A DNA stretch of 64,000 bases from Mangrovimonas sp. YM274 (GTDB lineage Bacteria > Bacteroidota > Bacteroidia > Flavobacteriales > Flavobacteriaceae), in the NCBI RefSeq assembly GCF_030908385.1, contig NZ_CP133091.1, forward strand, positions 2,156,128 to 2,220,127, read 5' to 3'. This document shows, piece after piece, positions 7,236 through 15,855 of this stretch. The notes under the pieces were generated by a model that was not told the DNA's origin, did no database searches, and was given only the letters and a program-made list of their open reading frames with translations. The translations under genes and the position numbers were made by a program. Numbering within the stretch: position 1 is the first letter of the stretch; every line of letters starts with the position of its first letter.

Positions 7236-9329
7236 ATGCAAAGCACCTTAATTTCCACACTAAAAACCTATTTTGGCTATGATTCATTCAGAAGTGAACA
7301 ACAGCAAATCATAGAAACTGTTGTTGCAGGAGAAGACTGTTTGGTTATTATGCCAACTGGAGGCGGAAAATCTATCTGTTACCAGCTGCCGGCCTTACTT
7401 TTTGAGGGAATAACTTTAGTGGTTTCTCCCTTAATTGCATTAATGAAGGATCAAGTGGACGGTTTATTAGCCAATGGTATTTCTGCAGCTTATTTTAACA
7501 GTAGCCAAAGCAGCGAGGAACAGCAGCAAATTCTTGAAAAGGTCTATACAAAGGAGCTCAAATTATTATATGTAGCTCCGGAAAGCCTTGCTGGAATACA
7601 ACCTATTTTAAGCAAGAACCATTTAAGTTGTATTGCCATTGATGAAGCCCACTGTATCTCAAGTTGGGGACATGACTTTAGACCTTCCTATCAAGCGTTG
7701 GGATTTTTAAAAACCTCTTTGCCCAAAATCCCAATCATAGCTCTTACAGCAACAGCAGATAAGGCCACGCGAGAAGACATTATAACGCAACTAAACATTC
7801 CCTCTGCAAAACAATTTATATCCTCCTTTGACCGCAAAAATATAGCGTTGGATGTGAGACCTGCCAACAACAGAATAAATCAGATTGTCAAATACGTTAC
7901 CGATAGACCTAATCAATCTGGAATTATTTATTGTTTAAGCCGAAAAACAACCGAAAGCATATCCAAAAAACTAAATGACTTCGGCTTTTCATCCTGCGCC
8001 TATCATGCAGGCTTGAGCCACGAGGAGCGAGAGAGGGTTCAAGAGGATTTCATTTACGATAACATTAAAATAGTTTGTGCCACCATAGCTTTTGGAATGG
8101 GAATTGACAAATCCAATGTCCGCTTTGTCATCCATTATAATATGCCTAAAAACATAGAAGGCTATTATCAGGAAATTGGTCGTGCAGGACGTGACGGACT
8201 GGAATCCAACGCCATTTTATTCCACAGTTATGCAGATGTGATCCAATTGCGAAATTTTGCTCAAGGCGCCAGCAATGAAGAGGTGCAAATTGCAAAATTG
8301 GAGCGTATGAAACAGTTTTCCGAAGCTACTAGTTGCCGCCGAAAAATTTTGTTAAGTTACTTTGGAGAACTGCTTTCTGAAAATTGCAATAATTGCGATG
8401 TCTGCAATAATCCACCACAGTTTTTTGACGGAACCATCATTGCCCAAAAAGCATTGTCAACCATTGCAAGGTTGAAAGAAACTGAAGCTATTGGAACCGT
8501 AATCGACGTTTTAAGAGGTGCCCAAAACGCCACTGTTATAGACAAAGGCTACCACCAACAGAAAACCTATGGTATTGGAAAAGACATCCCTTGGAACCAT
8601 TGGCAAAGCTACATCATCCAACTCATTAACCAAGGGTATTGTGAAATTGCTTTTCATGAATTTAACGCCCTTAAACTTACGGCGTTTTCAAAAAACGTCC
8701 TATTCCAAAACGAAACGGTACTGCTAACAAAAGTTCAAGAAATCACTTCGAAAAAAACGGCTAAAAAAGTTACTTCTCAAACTGGTCCCACAAATAGTGC
8801 CCTATTTGAGCATTTACGCCAATTACGTCATCAAATTTCCAAAACCAAAGGCATTCCTCCTTATCAAGTATTTAGTGATGCTGCTTTAAAAGACATGGTG
8901 AGACTCGAACCAACTACAGAAACCGATTTTCTGGAGGTCAGTGGCGTTGGACAATACAAACTAAATGCCTATGGTGAAGATTTTATAAATGGCATCATCA
9001 CATTTAAAAATCAGAAAAAGAACAATAAAAAGGACACATACTTAGCTACTTTCAACCTATATAAGCAAGGAAAATCAGTTGAGGAAATAGCCGAAGAACG
9101 GCAATTGCATCGCAACACCATCTTTTCTCATTTGGCAAAATTGTATCAAGAAGGCAAGGAAATAAACATGTATGATTTTGTGTCCAAAAGTGAAGTGAAA
9201 GATGTCAAAAACGCAAAGGAGCAACTCAATGCCCCCAAAGCCTTAAAGCCCTATTTCGAGCATTTTAATGAACAAATGGACTATTTTAAAATTAGAATAG
9301 CATTAAGTATATTGGAGAAGGAGGCGTAA
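7236..9329 (+). CDS. recQ: ATP-dependent DNA helicase RecQ
   Basis: 697 residues from the ATG at 7236. The core has Walker A TGGGKS (41-46), DEAH (136-139), SWGHDFRPSY, and GRAGRDG (motif VI). The RQC zinc site follows (CRRKILLSYF, then CNNCDVC), then a winged helix, and an HRDC domain near residues 540-610 (LRQLRHQISK...PPYQVFSDAAL). The C-terminal about 90 residues look like a helix-turn-helix (HTH_40-like: EIAEERQLHRNTIFSHL), common in Bacteroidota RecQ. The frame runs 102 bases further upstream, but that stretch encodes a hydrophobic peptide foreign to RecQ and is left out. RecQ unwinds recombination intermediates and works with topoisomerase III, whose gene follows 105 bases later. Confidence 0.95.
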   Translation: MQSTLISTLKTYFGYDSFRSEQQQIIETVVAGEDCLVIMPTGGGKSICYQLPALLFEGITLVVSPLIALMKDQVDGLLANGISAAYFNSSQSSEEQQQILEKVYTKELKLLYVAPESLAGIQPILSKNHLSCIAIDEAHCISSWGHDFRPSYQALGFLKTSLPKIPIIALTATADKATREDIITQLNIPSAKQFISSFDRKNIALDVRPANNRINQIVKYVTDRPNQSGIIYCLSRKTTESISKKLNDFGFSSCAYHAGLSHEERERVQEDFIYDNIKIVCATIAFGMGIDKSNVRFVIHYNMPKNIEGYYQEIGRAGRDGLESNAILFHSYADVIQLRNFAQGASNEEVQIAKLERMKQFSEATSCRRKILLSYFGELLSENCNNCDVCNNPPQFFDGTIIAQKALSTIARLKETEAIGTVIDVLRGAQNATVIDKGYHQQKTYGIGKDIPWNHWQSYIIQLINQGYCEIAFHEFNALKLTAFSKNVLFQNETVLLTKVQEITSKKTAKKVTSQTGPTNSALFEHLRQLRHQISKTKGIPPYQVFSDAALKDMVRLEPTTETDFLEVSGVGQYKLNAYGEDFINGIITFKNQKKNNKKDTYLATFNLYKQGKSVEEIAEERQLHRNTIFSHLAKLYQEGKEINMYDFVSKSEVKDVKNAKEQLNAPKALKPYFEHFNEQMDYFKIRIALSILEKEA

Positions 9330-9434
9330 CAATGTTACGTTTCTTCAATTCTGTTTTTCCTTTATAAATAAGAATGAAAAGCTCATAAAATATTACCTTG
9401 CGCCTATATAATTACAAAGCATAAAATTTAGCCC

Positions 9435-11726
9435 GTGAAAGTCTGTATTGCCGAGAAACCTAGTGTAGCCCGTGAAATTGCTTCTGTTTTAGGAGCCAAT
9501 ACAAAGCATGATGGTTATTTTGAAGGCAACGGCTATGCTGTTACCTACACGTTTGGGCATTTATGCACTTTAATGGAACCCAATGACTACAAACCTCATT
9601 GGAAAAGCTGGGACCTGAATAACCTTCCTATGCTGCCGGAGAAGTTTAAAACTAAAGTGGTTTCCAATTCCGGGATTCAAAAACAATTCAAAATTGTAAA
9701 AAAACTGTTCGACCAAGCCGATGTAGTCATAAATTGTGGCGATGCCGGCCAAGAGGGAGAATTGATACAGCGTTGGGTGTTGGACCAAGCTAACTACAAA
9801 GGTGAAGTACAACGCTTATGGATTTCGTCTTTGACCACGGAAGCAATCAAAGAAGGTTTTGACAACTTAAAACCTTCTACGCTATATGACAACCTATATT
9901 ACGCAGGCTTTTCTAGGGCTATTGGAGATTGGCTTTTAGGAATGAATGCCACAAGACTCTACACCCTAAAACACGGGGGCTACAAACAAGTGCTTTCTAT
10001 TGGGCGGGTGCAAACCCCTACCCTTGCCATGGTAGTAAACCGCTTCAAGGAAATTGAAAACTTCAAACCACAACCTTATTGGGAATTACAAACCCTTTAT
10101 AGGGAAACGCTCTTTAGTTATGAAGAGGGCCGGTTCCTTAAGATGGAAGAGGGAGAAGCTTTAGCCAACAAGGTGAAAGAGGATGAATTTGAAATAGAAT
10201 CCATCACTAAAAAGAAGGGAAAGGAATATGCCCCCAAACTTTTCGATTTAACAGGGCTCCAGGTTTATTGCAACACCAAATTTGGTTTTTCGGCAGAAGA
10301 AACGCTTAAAATTGTTCAGCGTTTATATGAAATGAAAGTCGTTACCTACCCAAGGGTAGACACCACCTTCTTACCAACAGATATTTACCCAAAGGTGCCC
10401 GGCATCCTTCAAAAACTGACTAATTACAGCTCTTTGGTTCAACCCCTGCTGGGTAAGAAAATAAAGAAATCCAGCAAGGTGTTTAACGATAAAAAAGTTA
10501 CCGATCACCATGCAATTATCCCCACAGGGATACAAAGCCAATTGCAATATAACCAACAACAGGTATATGACATTATAACAAGACGCTTTATCGCGGTTTT
10601 TTATGATGAATGTGAGGTTTCCAATACCACAGTAATAGGGAAAGCCGCTGAAGTAAACTTTAAAACCACTGGAAAGGAGATTTTAAAAAAAGGGTGGCGT
10701 GTTGTTTTTGAAAATCCGGATAAACCAGAAAAAGAATCAGGGATTCTTCCAGTATTTACCAAAGGCGAAAAAGGACCACATGAACCTTCTTTTTTAGAAA
10801 AGCAAACCAAGCCACCTAACCAATACACGGAAGCAACATTGCTTCGAGCTATGGAAACTGCCGGCAAACAGGTAGATGATGATGAGATGCGGGAATTAAT
10901 GAAAGAAAATGGTATTGGACGTCCGTCTACCCGGGCAAACATCATTGAAACCTTATTTAAAAGGCAGTACATTAAAAGAAACAAGAAACAGATATTACCT
11001 ACGGTAACGGGAATTGCACTGATAGATATTATTCAAAATGAATTATTAAAATCGGCAGAACTTACGGGTCTATGGGAAAGACAGCTGAAAGACATTGAAA
11101 AGGGAAGCTATAGCGCCAGCCTATTCATTAAAAACATGAAGCGCATGGTTGATGAATTGGTTTATGAAGTTAGAAGCGAAACCAGGCGTGCCAATCTGTC
11201 TCAAGCTGCAGTTGCCAAACAACGCGAGGTAAAAGCCGTCAACAAAAAAAAGGCTGGCATTACAGCTGAATCTTGCCCTAAATGTGAAAAAGGACAACTT
11301 ATCAAAGGAAAATCAGCCTATGGTTGCAGCAATTACAAATCTGGCTGTAAGCTTGTATTGCCATTTAAAGTTCACGGAAAAACTATCTCGGAAAAGCAGT
11401 TTATCAGATTACTTAAAAAAGGGTCGACTGTCAATTTAAAAGGCTTTAAAACCGATGCCGGAACCGTAGAAGGATTACTACGTTTTGACGATAACTTCAA
11501 TTTGATATTGGAACCCAAAAAGACAAAGAAAAAGGAAGTTCCCGAAGTTCTAACTTGCCCAAAATGTAAAAAAGGCACAATCCTAAAAGGTAAAACGGCT
11601 TACGGATGTAGTGCTCACAAAGAAGGATGTGATTTTAGGATTTCCTACGAAGATATTAGAAATAAAGCTAAGGGACAGCAGCTTACCAAAGAGTTGGTTT
11701 TTAAAATTATAAATGAGTCAGTCTAA
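9435..11726 (+). CDS. topB: DNA topoisomerase III (type IA)
   Basis: 763 residues. The N-terminal TOPRIM domain (CIAEKPSVAREIA; NCGDAGQEGELI) is followed by the type IA gate with SIGRVQTPTLAMV and the catalytic tyrosine in VVTYPRVDT (Tyr305). GIGRPSTRANIIETL lies further on. The C-terminus carries two four-cysteine zinc-ribbon-like units (CPKCEKG...YGCSNYKSGC and CPKCKKG...YGCSAHKEGC). The enzyme relaxes and decatenates single-stranded DNA crossings and partners RecQ. Its 3' end overlaps the pseudouridine synthase gene by 14 bases, so the two are co-transcribed. Confidence 0.95.
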   Translation: MKVCIAEKPSVAREIASVLGANTKHDGYFEGNGYAVTYTFGHLCTLMEPNDYKPHWKSWDLNNLPMLPEKFKTKVVSNSGIQKQFKIVKKLFDQADVVINCGDAGQEGELIQRWVLDQANYKGEVQRLWISSLTTEAIKEGFDNLKPSTLYDNLYYAGFSRAIGDWLLGMNATRLYTLKHGGYKQVLSIGRVQTPTLAMVVNRFKEIENFKPQPYWELQTLYRETLFSYEEGRFLKMEEGEALANKVKEDEFEIESITKKKGKEYAPKLFDLTGLQVYCNTKFGFSAEETLKIVQRLYEMKVVTYPRVDTTFLPTDIYPKVPGILQKLTNYSSLVQPLLGKKIKKSSKVFNDKKVTDHHAIIPTGIQSQLQYNQQQVYDIITRRFIAVFYDECEVSNTTVIGKAAEVNFKTTGKEILKKGWRVVFENPDKPEKESGILPVFTKGEKGPHEPSFLEKQTKPPNQYTEATLLRAMETAGKQVDDDEMRELMKENGIGRPSTRANIIETLFKRQYIKRNKKQILPTVTGIALIDIIQNELLKSAELTGLWERQLKDIEKGSYSASLFIKNMKRMVDELVYEVRSETRRANLSQAAVAKQREVKAVNKKKAGITAESCPKCEKGQLIKGKSAYGCSNYKSGCKLVLPFKVHGKTISEKQFIRLLKKGSTVNLKGFKTDAGTVEGLLRFDDNFNLILEPKKTKKKEVPEVLTCPKCKKGTILKGKTAYGCSAHKEGCDFRISYEDIRNKAKGQQLTKELVFKIINESV

Positions 11727-12300
11727 AGAAAAACATAAACACTTCAAAATCTATAAACCCTTTGGATATCTAAGTCAGTTCATGAGTAATGCCAAGCATG
11801 AACAAAAGAAAAAATTCCTTGGGGAACTATATGAATTTCCTGAAGACATAATGGCTATTGGACGCTTAGACAAAAACTCAGAAGGATTACTGCTTTTAAC
11901 TACAGACGGCCAATTGAGTTACGATATTTGCAGTTCAAAAATTGATAAGGAGTATTACGTGCAGGTTGATGGATTGATTAATCAAGAAGCCATTAACAAG
12001 CTACAAAAGGGTGTTGAAATTGGTTTTAAAGGCATTAAATATATTACCAAACCTTGTGATGTAACTTTATTGCAGACGCCTCCAAATTTACCAGACCCTA
12101 TACAAAAAATAAGAGATGACAGGCACGGCCCTACTTCTTGGATTTCTGTAATAATTAATGAAGGAAAGTATCGTCAAGTGAGAAAAATGACTTCTGCAGT
12201 TGGTTTCCCTACGCTGCGCTTGGTAAGAGTTCGTGTTGGGAATTATACTATTGACAACATGCAACCAGGCGACGTAGTTCCCACGGAAGTATCTGTTTAA
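11713..12300 (+). CDS. rRNA pseudouridine synthase, RsuA/RluB/RluE family
   Basis: 195 residues without an S4 RNA-binding domain, as in RluE-type enzymes. The catalytic loop GRLDKNSEGLLLLTTDG contains the invariant Asp. KEYYVQVDG, INEGKYRQVRKM and LRLVRVRVG are the other family blocks. It isomerises a uridine in rRNA (RluE acts on 23S rRNA near position 2457 in E. coli; the exact target here is inferred). The start overlaps the end of topB by 14 bases in another frame, a translational-coupling arrangement. Confidence 0.92.
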   Translation: MSQSKEKHKHFKIYKPFGYLSQFMSNAKHEQKKKFLGELYEFPEDIMAIGRLDKNSEGLLLLTTDGQLSYDICSSKIDKEYYVQVDGLINQEAINKLQKGVEIGFKGIKYITKPCDVTLLQTPPNLPDPIQKIRDDRHGPTSWISVIINEGKYRQVRKMTSAVGFPTLRLVRVRVGNYTIDNMQPGDVVPTEVSV

Positions 12301-12310
12301 AAAGAGGGTA

Positions 12311-13006
12311 TTAAGGAGTTTCTTTTATTACAATAATACTGGCTTTTACCCCTGTTAGCAAATTCCACTCTTTTGCAGATACCAAAGTTCCATTATCATC
12401 GAACACTTTGAACTCGGCTGTATTTGGACCAGATTGCCCTTGATTTAAGGCCAAAAACACTATTCTATTAAAGCCTTCTACCAAAGGGATGTCAAAGGAC
12501 TTATAATTAGAGGTCAATACTAATCTAGGCACTACAATTTCATCATTTACAAACACGCGCACCATATCTCCGTCCGGATACTCATGGTCCCGACACATGA
12601 TATTTACAAATTTTCCGTTGCTCTTATAATCTCCCAAAAATTGGTCGGACATCGCTTCAGGCTTAATACCCGTATCTGCCGCAGCTTTATTCCAACGTTG
12701 TTCATAAATGGTTCCTGGATTGATAAGGGTACTATTGTCAATCATAGAAAATTCATTCTTCATTTCCCTAATTTCAACCTTACTTTTCAAAGGAATACCA
12801 TTGATATTATCATCTGTTTTGGTAAGTGACGGACTATCGGAACTTGGTTTAATTTTTAATTCTGAAGGTATCGTATCCTTTTCCTTGGTTTCTTTAGCAG
12901 GAATCTTAATGGATCTATTCTCCTTTTTATCCCCTACTTGCGCATAGGTTTGAGAATAGGCCACAAACAGAAAAGCAATTAAAAACAGAATTCTTGGATT
13001 GATCAT
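12311..13006 (-). CDS. Secreted protein of unknown function
   Basis: 231 residues. MINPRILFLIAFLFVAYSQTYAQ is a clear signal peptide with cleavage after TYA-Q. A Lys/Ser/Thr-rich low-complexity linker runs over residues 24-85. The C-terminal about 130 residues look like a beta-sandwich (CRDHEYPDGDMVRVFVNDEIV, FDIPLVEGFNRIVFLALNQG). It probably works in the periplasm or on the surface. No named domain is recognised, and the function is unknown. It converges with the pseudouridine synthase gene, only 10 bases between stops, and has no obvious terminator there. Confidence 0.8.
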   Translation of the reverse strand: MINPRILFLIAFLFVAYSQTYAQVGDKKENRSIKIPAKETKEKDTIPSELKIKPSSDSPSLTKTDDNINGIPLKSKVEIREMKNEFSMIDNSTLINPGTIYEQRWNKAAADTGIKPEAMSDQFLGDYKSNGKFVNIMCRDHEYPDGDMVRVFVNDEIVVPRLVLTSNYKSFDIPLVEGFNRIVFLALNQGQSGPNTAEFKVFDDNGTLVSAKEWNLLTGVKASIIVIKETP

Positions 13007-13101
13007 AAATCTAAATATTTCTTTATCTCTTGACAGAAATCAAAGACTATACCTTTTTGCCGAAATTAAGATGTTTTCGTTTAAAAAAAATTAAACTTTA
13101 G

Positions 13102-14625
13102 TTAAAACTTTCCATTAAAACTCAGTCGTAGCTTTCGGTTATACTCCTCGTGCAACCAATCTTTATAATTATCGGTACAATTCATAATACAGTAGGAATA
13201 TTGCTTAATACGATAGGCAATATCGTCCTGAAGGTGCTTTATGAGAGAACGAGCTTCATAAACATCTTTACTGCTATTTATACACATTTGTGAATGTTGC
13301 TGGATGGAACGCTCAATGGCCACAATCGACTTCTGCCCTTCTTTTACCGCCTTTTGGTATTCAGCTTTCATATCAAAATCAAAGCTTTTAACACCCTTAA
13401 ATTTTTGTTTGATGAGTTCTGGCATGGTATACACAAAGTCCCGCTCTATATCTTCATCATTTCTAATATTCTCCAAATACAAATCTGGATACTTAAAAAT
13501 ATGTTGCCAATCTACCCGCTGGTCCCAAGGGCCAAACCTGATGATATTGTTCCCTAGATCCAATACTAAGAAATCCTTTTTATTGCCAAGTACCCTTGAT
13601 CCCCTTCCTATCATCTGAAAGTATAACGTCAATGATCGCGTAGCTCGATTCAAAATAACCGATTCTACAGTAGGCTCATCAAATCCGGTCGTTAAAATAC
13701 TTACTGAGGTTAAAATACCATCTGGTGTATTTTTAAACCATTTTAAGATATCCTTTCGTTCTTGCTTTGAAGCCGTATTGTCCAGGTGTCTTATATTTTG
13801 ATACCCTGCCCGTTTAAAAGAATAATATACTTCTTTTGAAGTATTGATACCATTGTTAAAAATCAAGGTCTTTTTTCCTTTAGACATTTCTTCGTAGGCA
13901 TACAACAGCTTACTCTGCATTATTGAATTGGTATACAGTGCTTCGGAAGATTTAACGGTATAGTCGCCATTTACACCTATTTTAAGCGTGCTCAGCTCTA
14001 CATCGTAATTATAAATTTCAGCCTTGGCCAAAAACCCATTTTTTATTAATGTTGAAATATCATCCCCTACAATAAGTTCATCATAATTATCCTTCATAGG
14101 AAGTTTAATATTGGAACTCAATGGTGTTGCCGTTACCCCAAGGATAAAACAATCCTTGAAAAACTTAAATAATTTTCGAAATGAATTGTAATGCGCCTCA
14201 TCTATAATGACCAATCCAATATCCTCCAACTTCAGTTTTTCGTCATTTAGTCTATTATTAAGGGTCTCAACCATCGCCACAAAACAGCTAAATTCATCTT
14301 GGTCATGAAGCTCCTTAACCTTACTGTTAATCACCTTATTATGAACACCAAATCCAGAGAGCATTCTAGAGGTTTGCTTACACAACTCAATGCGGTGTGT
14401 TAAAATAACCACCTTCTTTTGATGGTGCTGTATATAGCGTCTCACTATTTCAGAAAAAATAACCGTCTTCCCTCCTCCTGTTGGCAGTTGATACAACAAG
14501 TTATAATTATCAGACTGGGTTTCAATCACATCAAAAATCCGATTGAGATCTGCCAATTGATAATCGTATAAACGTTTCTTGTTTCTCTGTTCCTGGGTGA
14601 GTTGTAGAGTTTGAGACATAGACAT
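13102..14625 (-). CDS. SF2 DEAD/DEAH-box helicase, paralog B
   Basis: 507 residues, a close paralog of the protein at 4445-6001. Long blocks are identical or nearly so: YQLPTGGGKTVIFSE, THRIELCKQTS, FVAMVETLNNRL, IIDEAHYNSF, GVTATPLSSN, SILTTGFDEP. All SF2 motifs are intact (GRGSR as motif VI), so both copies should be active. It lacks the last ~14 acidic residues of paralog A. The shared helical tail (ERSIQQHSQMC...WLHEEY) marks a distinct subfamily. Function in DNA or RNA metabolism is inferred. The ATG at 14625 is chosen; a second ATG two codons later is possible. Confidence 0.9.
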   Translation of the reverse strand: MSMSQTLQLTQEQRNKKRLYDYQLADLNRIFDVIETQSDNYNLLYQLPTGGGKTVIFSEIVRRYIQHHQKKVVILTHRIELCKQTSRMLSGFGVHNKVINSKVKELHDQDEFSCFVAMVETLNNRLNDEKLKLEDIGLVIIDEAHYNSFRKLFKFFKDCFILGVTATPLSSNIKLPMKDNYDELIVGDDISTLIKNGFLAKAEIYNYDVELSTLKIGVNGDYTVKSSEALYTNSIMQSKLLYAYEEMSKGKKTLIFNNGINTSKEVYYSFKRAGYQNIRHLDNTASKQERKDILKWFKNTPDGILTSVSILTTGFDEPTVESVILNRATRSLTLYFQMIGRGSRVLGNKKDFLVLDLGNNIIRFGPWDQRVDWQHIFKYPDLYLENIRNDEDIERDFVYTMPELIKQKFKGVKSFDFDMKAEYQKAVKEGQKSIVAIERSIQQHSQMCINSSKDVYEARSLIKHLQDDIAYRIKQYSYCIMNCTDNYKDWLHEEYNRKLRLSFNGKF

Positions 14626-14694
14626 AATTCCTAGAAAAAATTCTAGTAAAGTTAAGATTTTACATGATTTAAAGGAATAGTTGTTAAAAACATT

Positions 14695-14727
14695 TGAAAA
14701 AAATAGGGAGGCTTTAAAACCTCCCTT
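14695..14727 (-). terminator. Terminator of the hsp20 gene
   Basis: On the minus strand GGGAGG and CCTCCC pair around TTTTAAAG, followed by TATTTTTTTC. It lies about 20 bases after the hsp20 stop codon. Confidence 0.85.
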
Positions 14728-14748
14728 AAAATTTGTTGTAATCCAAAA

Positions 14749-15237
14749 TTAAGAAACCTCAATGCGTTTCGCAGGCTTCTGTTTTGCTTCATCCCGTTTA
14801 GGCAAGTTAACTTCCAAAATACCATCTTGATAAGTAGCCTTTATATTTTCTGGCTCTACAGCATCTGGCAGAGTAAATGTTCTTTTAAAGGAAGAATACC
14901 CAAATTCACGTCTTGTATAATGGTCATTTTTTTCTTCATCCAGAGTTTTGACTTCAGAGGAAATAGTTAGAATTTTATTTTCCACATTTATATCAAAATC
15001 AGATTTCTTCATTCCCGGAATCGCCAATTCCAAATGGAAAGCTTCATTAGTTTCCTTTATGTTTACTGCTGGTGCCGTAATACCTGTATTAAAATTAGAC
15101 AAAAATTCTGTACCAAAATTATGGTCAAATAGATTGTCAACCCAAGATGAAAAACTTGGCAATGTTGCAACGCTTCTTTTGTTGGAAGTTGTTTTACCTG
15201 GTTTAGGCATTGTTACTAAAGTACTCATGTTGTTCAT
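14749..15237 (-). CDS. Hsp20 / alpha-crystallin small heat-shock protein
   Basis: 162 residues. The alpha-crystallin domain spans about 55-150 (VNIKETNEAFHLELAIPGMKKSDFDINVEN, RREFGYSSFKRTFTLPDAV, YQDGILEVNLPK). The C-terminal tail has the KPAKRIEVS end with an I-x-V-like oligomerisation motif. It is an ATP-independent holdase that binds unfolding proteins in the cytosol. The gene is monocistronic with its own terminator. A second ATG three codons in (MSTLV) could also serve. No CIRCE element was seen upstream. Confidence 0.95.
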   Translation of the reverse strand: MNNMSTLVTMPKPGKTTSNKRSVATLPSFSSWVDNLFDHNFGTEFLSNFNTGITAPAVNIKETNEAFHLELAIPGMKKSDFDINVENKILTISSEVKTLDEEKNDHYTRREFGYSSFKRTFTLPDAVEPENIKATYQDGILEVNLPKRDEAKQKPAKRIEVS

Positions 15238-15483
15238 ATTTTAAGTTAAACAAAAATTCATTTAATAATAAACAAAACAAGTACCAAAGCAGCTTTTATG
15301 TTAAAAAACTGACATTTCTACATTTGAAAAAGTCAATTTGTCGCCTTTAAGCCACATAAACGACTCCAAAACAACACTTTGACTGTTAAAATCTGTTAAA
15401 AACCATAACTTCAACACTTTTAGCGTAACAAATTTAAATTGTGGGCGTCTATTAAGTAAATCATCAATCATTAAAAACGAACA
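15238..15483. other. Upstream region of hsp20 and of the tiny-ORF transcript
   Basis: The AT-rich stretch between the hsp20 start (minus) and the first tiny ORF (plus) should hold two promoters. I find no exact TAnnTTTG element on either strand. A loose match (TAAATTGT near 15434) could drive the plus-strand unit. No other gene is supported here. Confidence 0.4.
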
Positions 15484-15647
15484 ATCATGAGAACTTTAAA
15501 CACAAATCAATTATCGGAAACCTTAAACGGAAGTAAAAGCAATTCTTGGCACAACAAGAGACGATTTAGAATAACATTCTAAAAGCGAAAAGAAAAATTA
15601 CCAATTACATCATCAATCATCAACCAACAGATATCAATCATTAAAAA
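15463..15647 (+). repeat. Two copies of a 15-base leader repeat
   Basis: ATCAATCATTAAAAA occurs at 15463-15477 and again at 15633-15647, exactly 170 bases apart. Each copy starts 23-24 bases before the ATG of a tiny ORF (15487 and 15656). Shorter variants (CATCAATCAATCATCA at 15738, CATCATCAATCATCA at 15609) lie between and after them. Confidence 0.7.
15487..15582 (+). CDS. Possible 31-aa peptide
   Basis: MRTLNTNQLSETLNGSKSNS then a basic end (WHNKRRFRITF). It has its own A-rich leader with the 15-base repeat and is the first ORF of a short unit that ends in a strong terminator. The basic, aromatic C-terminus is not random-looking. No known family is recognised. It might encode a short secreted or modified peptide, or only a leader peptide. 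Confidence 0.35.
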   Translation: MRTLNTNQLSETLNGSKSNSWHNKRRFRITF

Positions 15648-15655
15648 TTAAAGCT

Positions 15656-15724
15656 ATGAAAGCGTTATCTAAAATTATTGACAGTACTCACAGTCGAGAA
15701 GATGATTTGGAAACGTTGAAGTGA
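15656..15724 (+). CDS. Possible 22-aa peptide
   Basis: MKALSKIIDSTHSREDDLETLK, preceded by the same 15-base leader repeat as the upstream tiny ORF and followed 29 bases later by a terminator. It is very short, so coding status rests only on the repeated leader and the context. Confidence 0.28.
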   Translation: MKALSKIIDSTHSREDDLETLK

Positions 15725-15753
15725 CAACAAAATTTTCATCAATCAATCATCAG

Positions 15754-15796
15754 GAAAATCAGCATAAATCTATTATTTATGCTGATTTTCTTTTTT
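15754..15796 (+). terminator. Strong rho-independent terminator of the tiny-ORF unit
   Basis: A perfect 16-base-pair stem (GAAAATCAGCATAAAT / ATTTATGCTGATTTTC, 15754-15769 with 15775-15790), five-base loop and six Ts. There is no conventional gene in front of it, so a transcript ending here must come from the tiny-ORF/ncRNA region. Confidence 0.9.
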
Positions 15797-15855
15797 AACA
15801 AAATTTTGTGGTATCGTTTTTGTGAAGGGTTCATTAAACCATAAATCCTTGACAC

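Noticed and set aside
4445-14625. Helicase-RecQ region as a phage-defence island
   Set aside because: The genes are housekeeping-like with no nuclease/methylase, toxin or mobile element beside them; DUF1853 alone is not enough.
15463-15750. ATCAATCAT repeats as a CRISPR-like array
   Set aside because: Repeat is 15 bases, only two full copies, spacing set by two ORFs and no cas genes.
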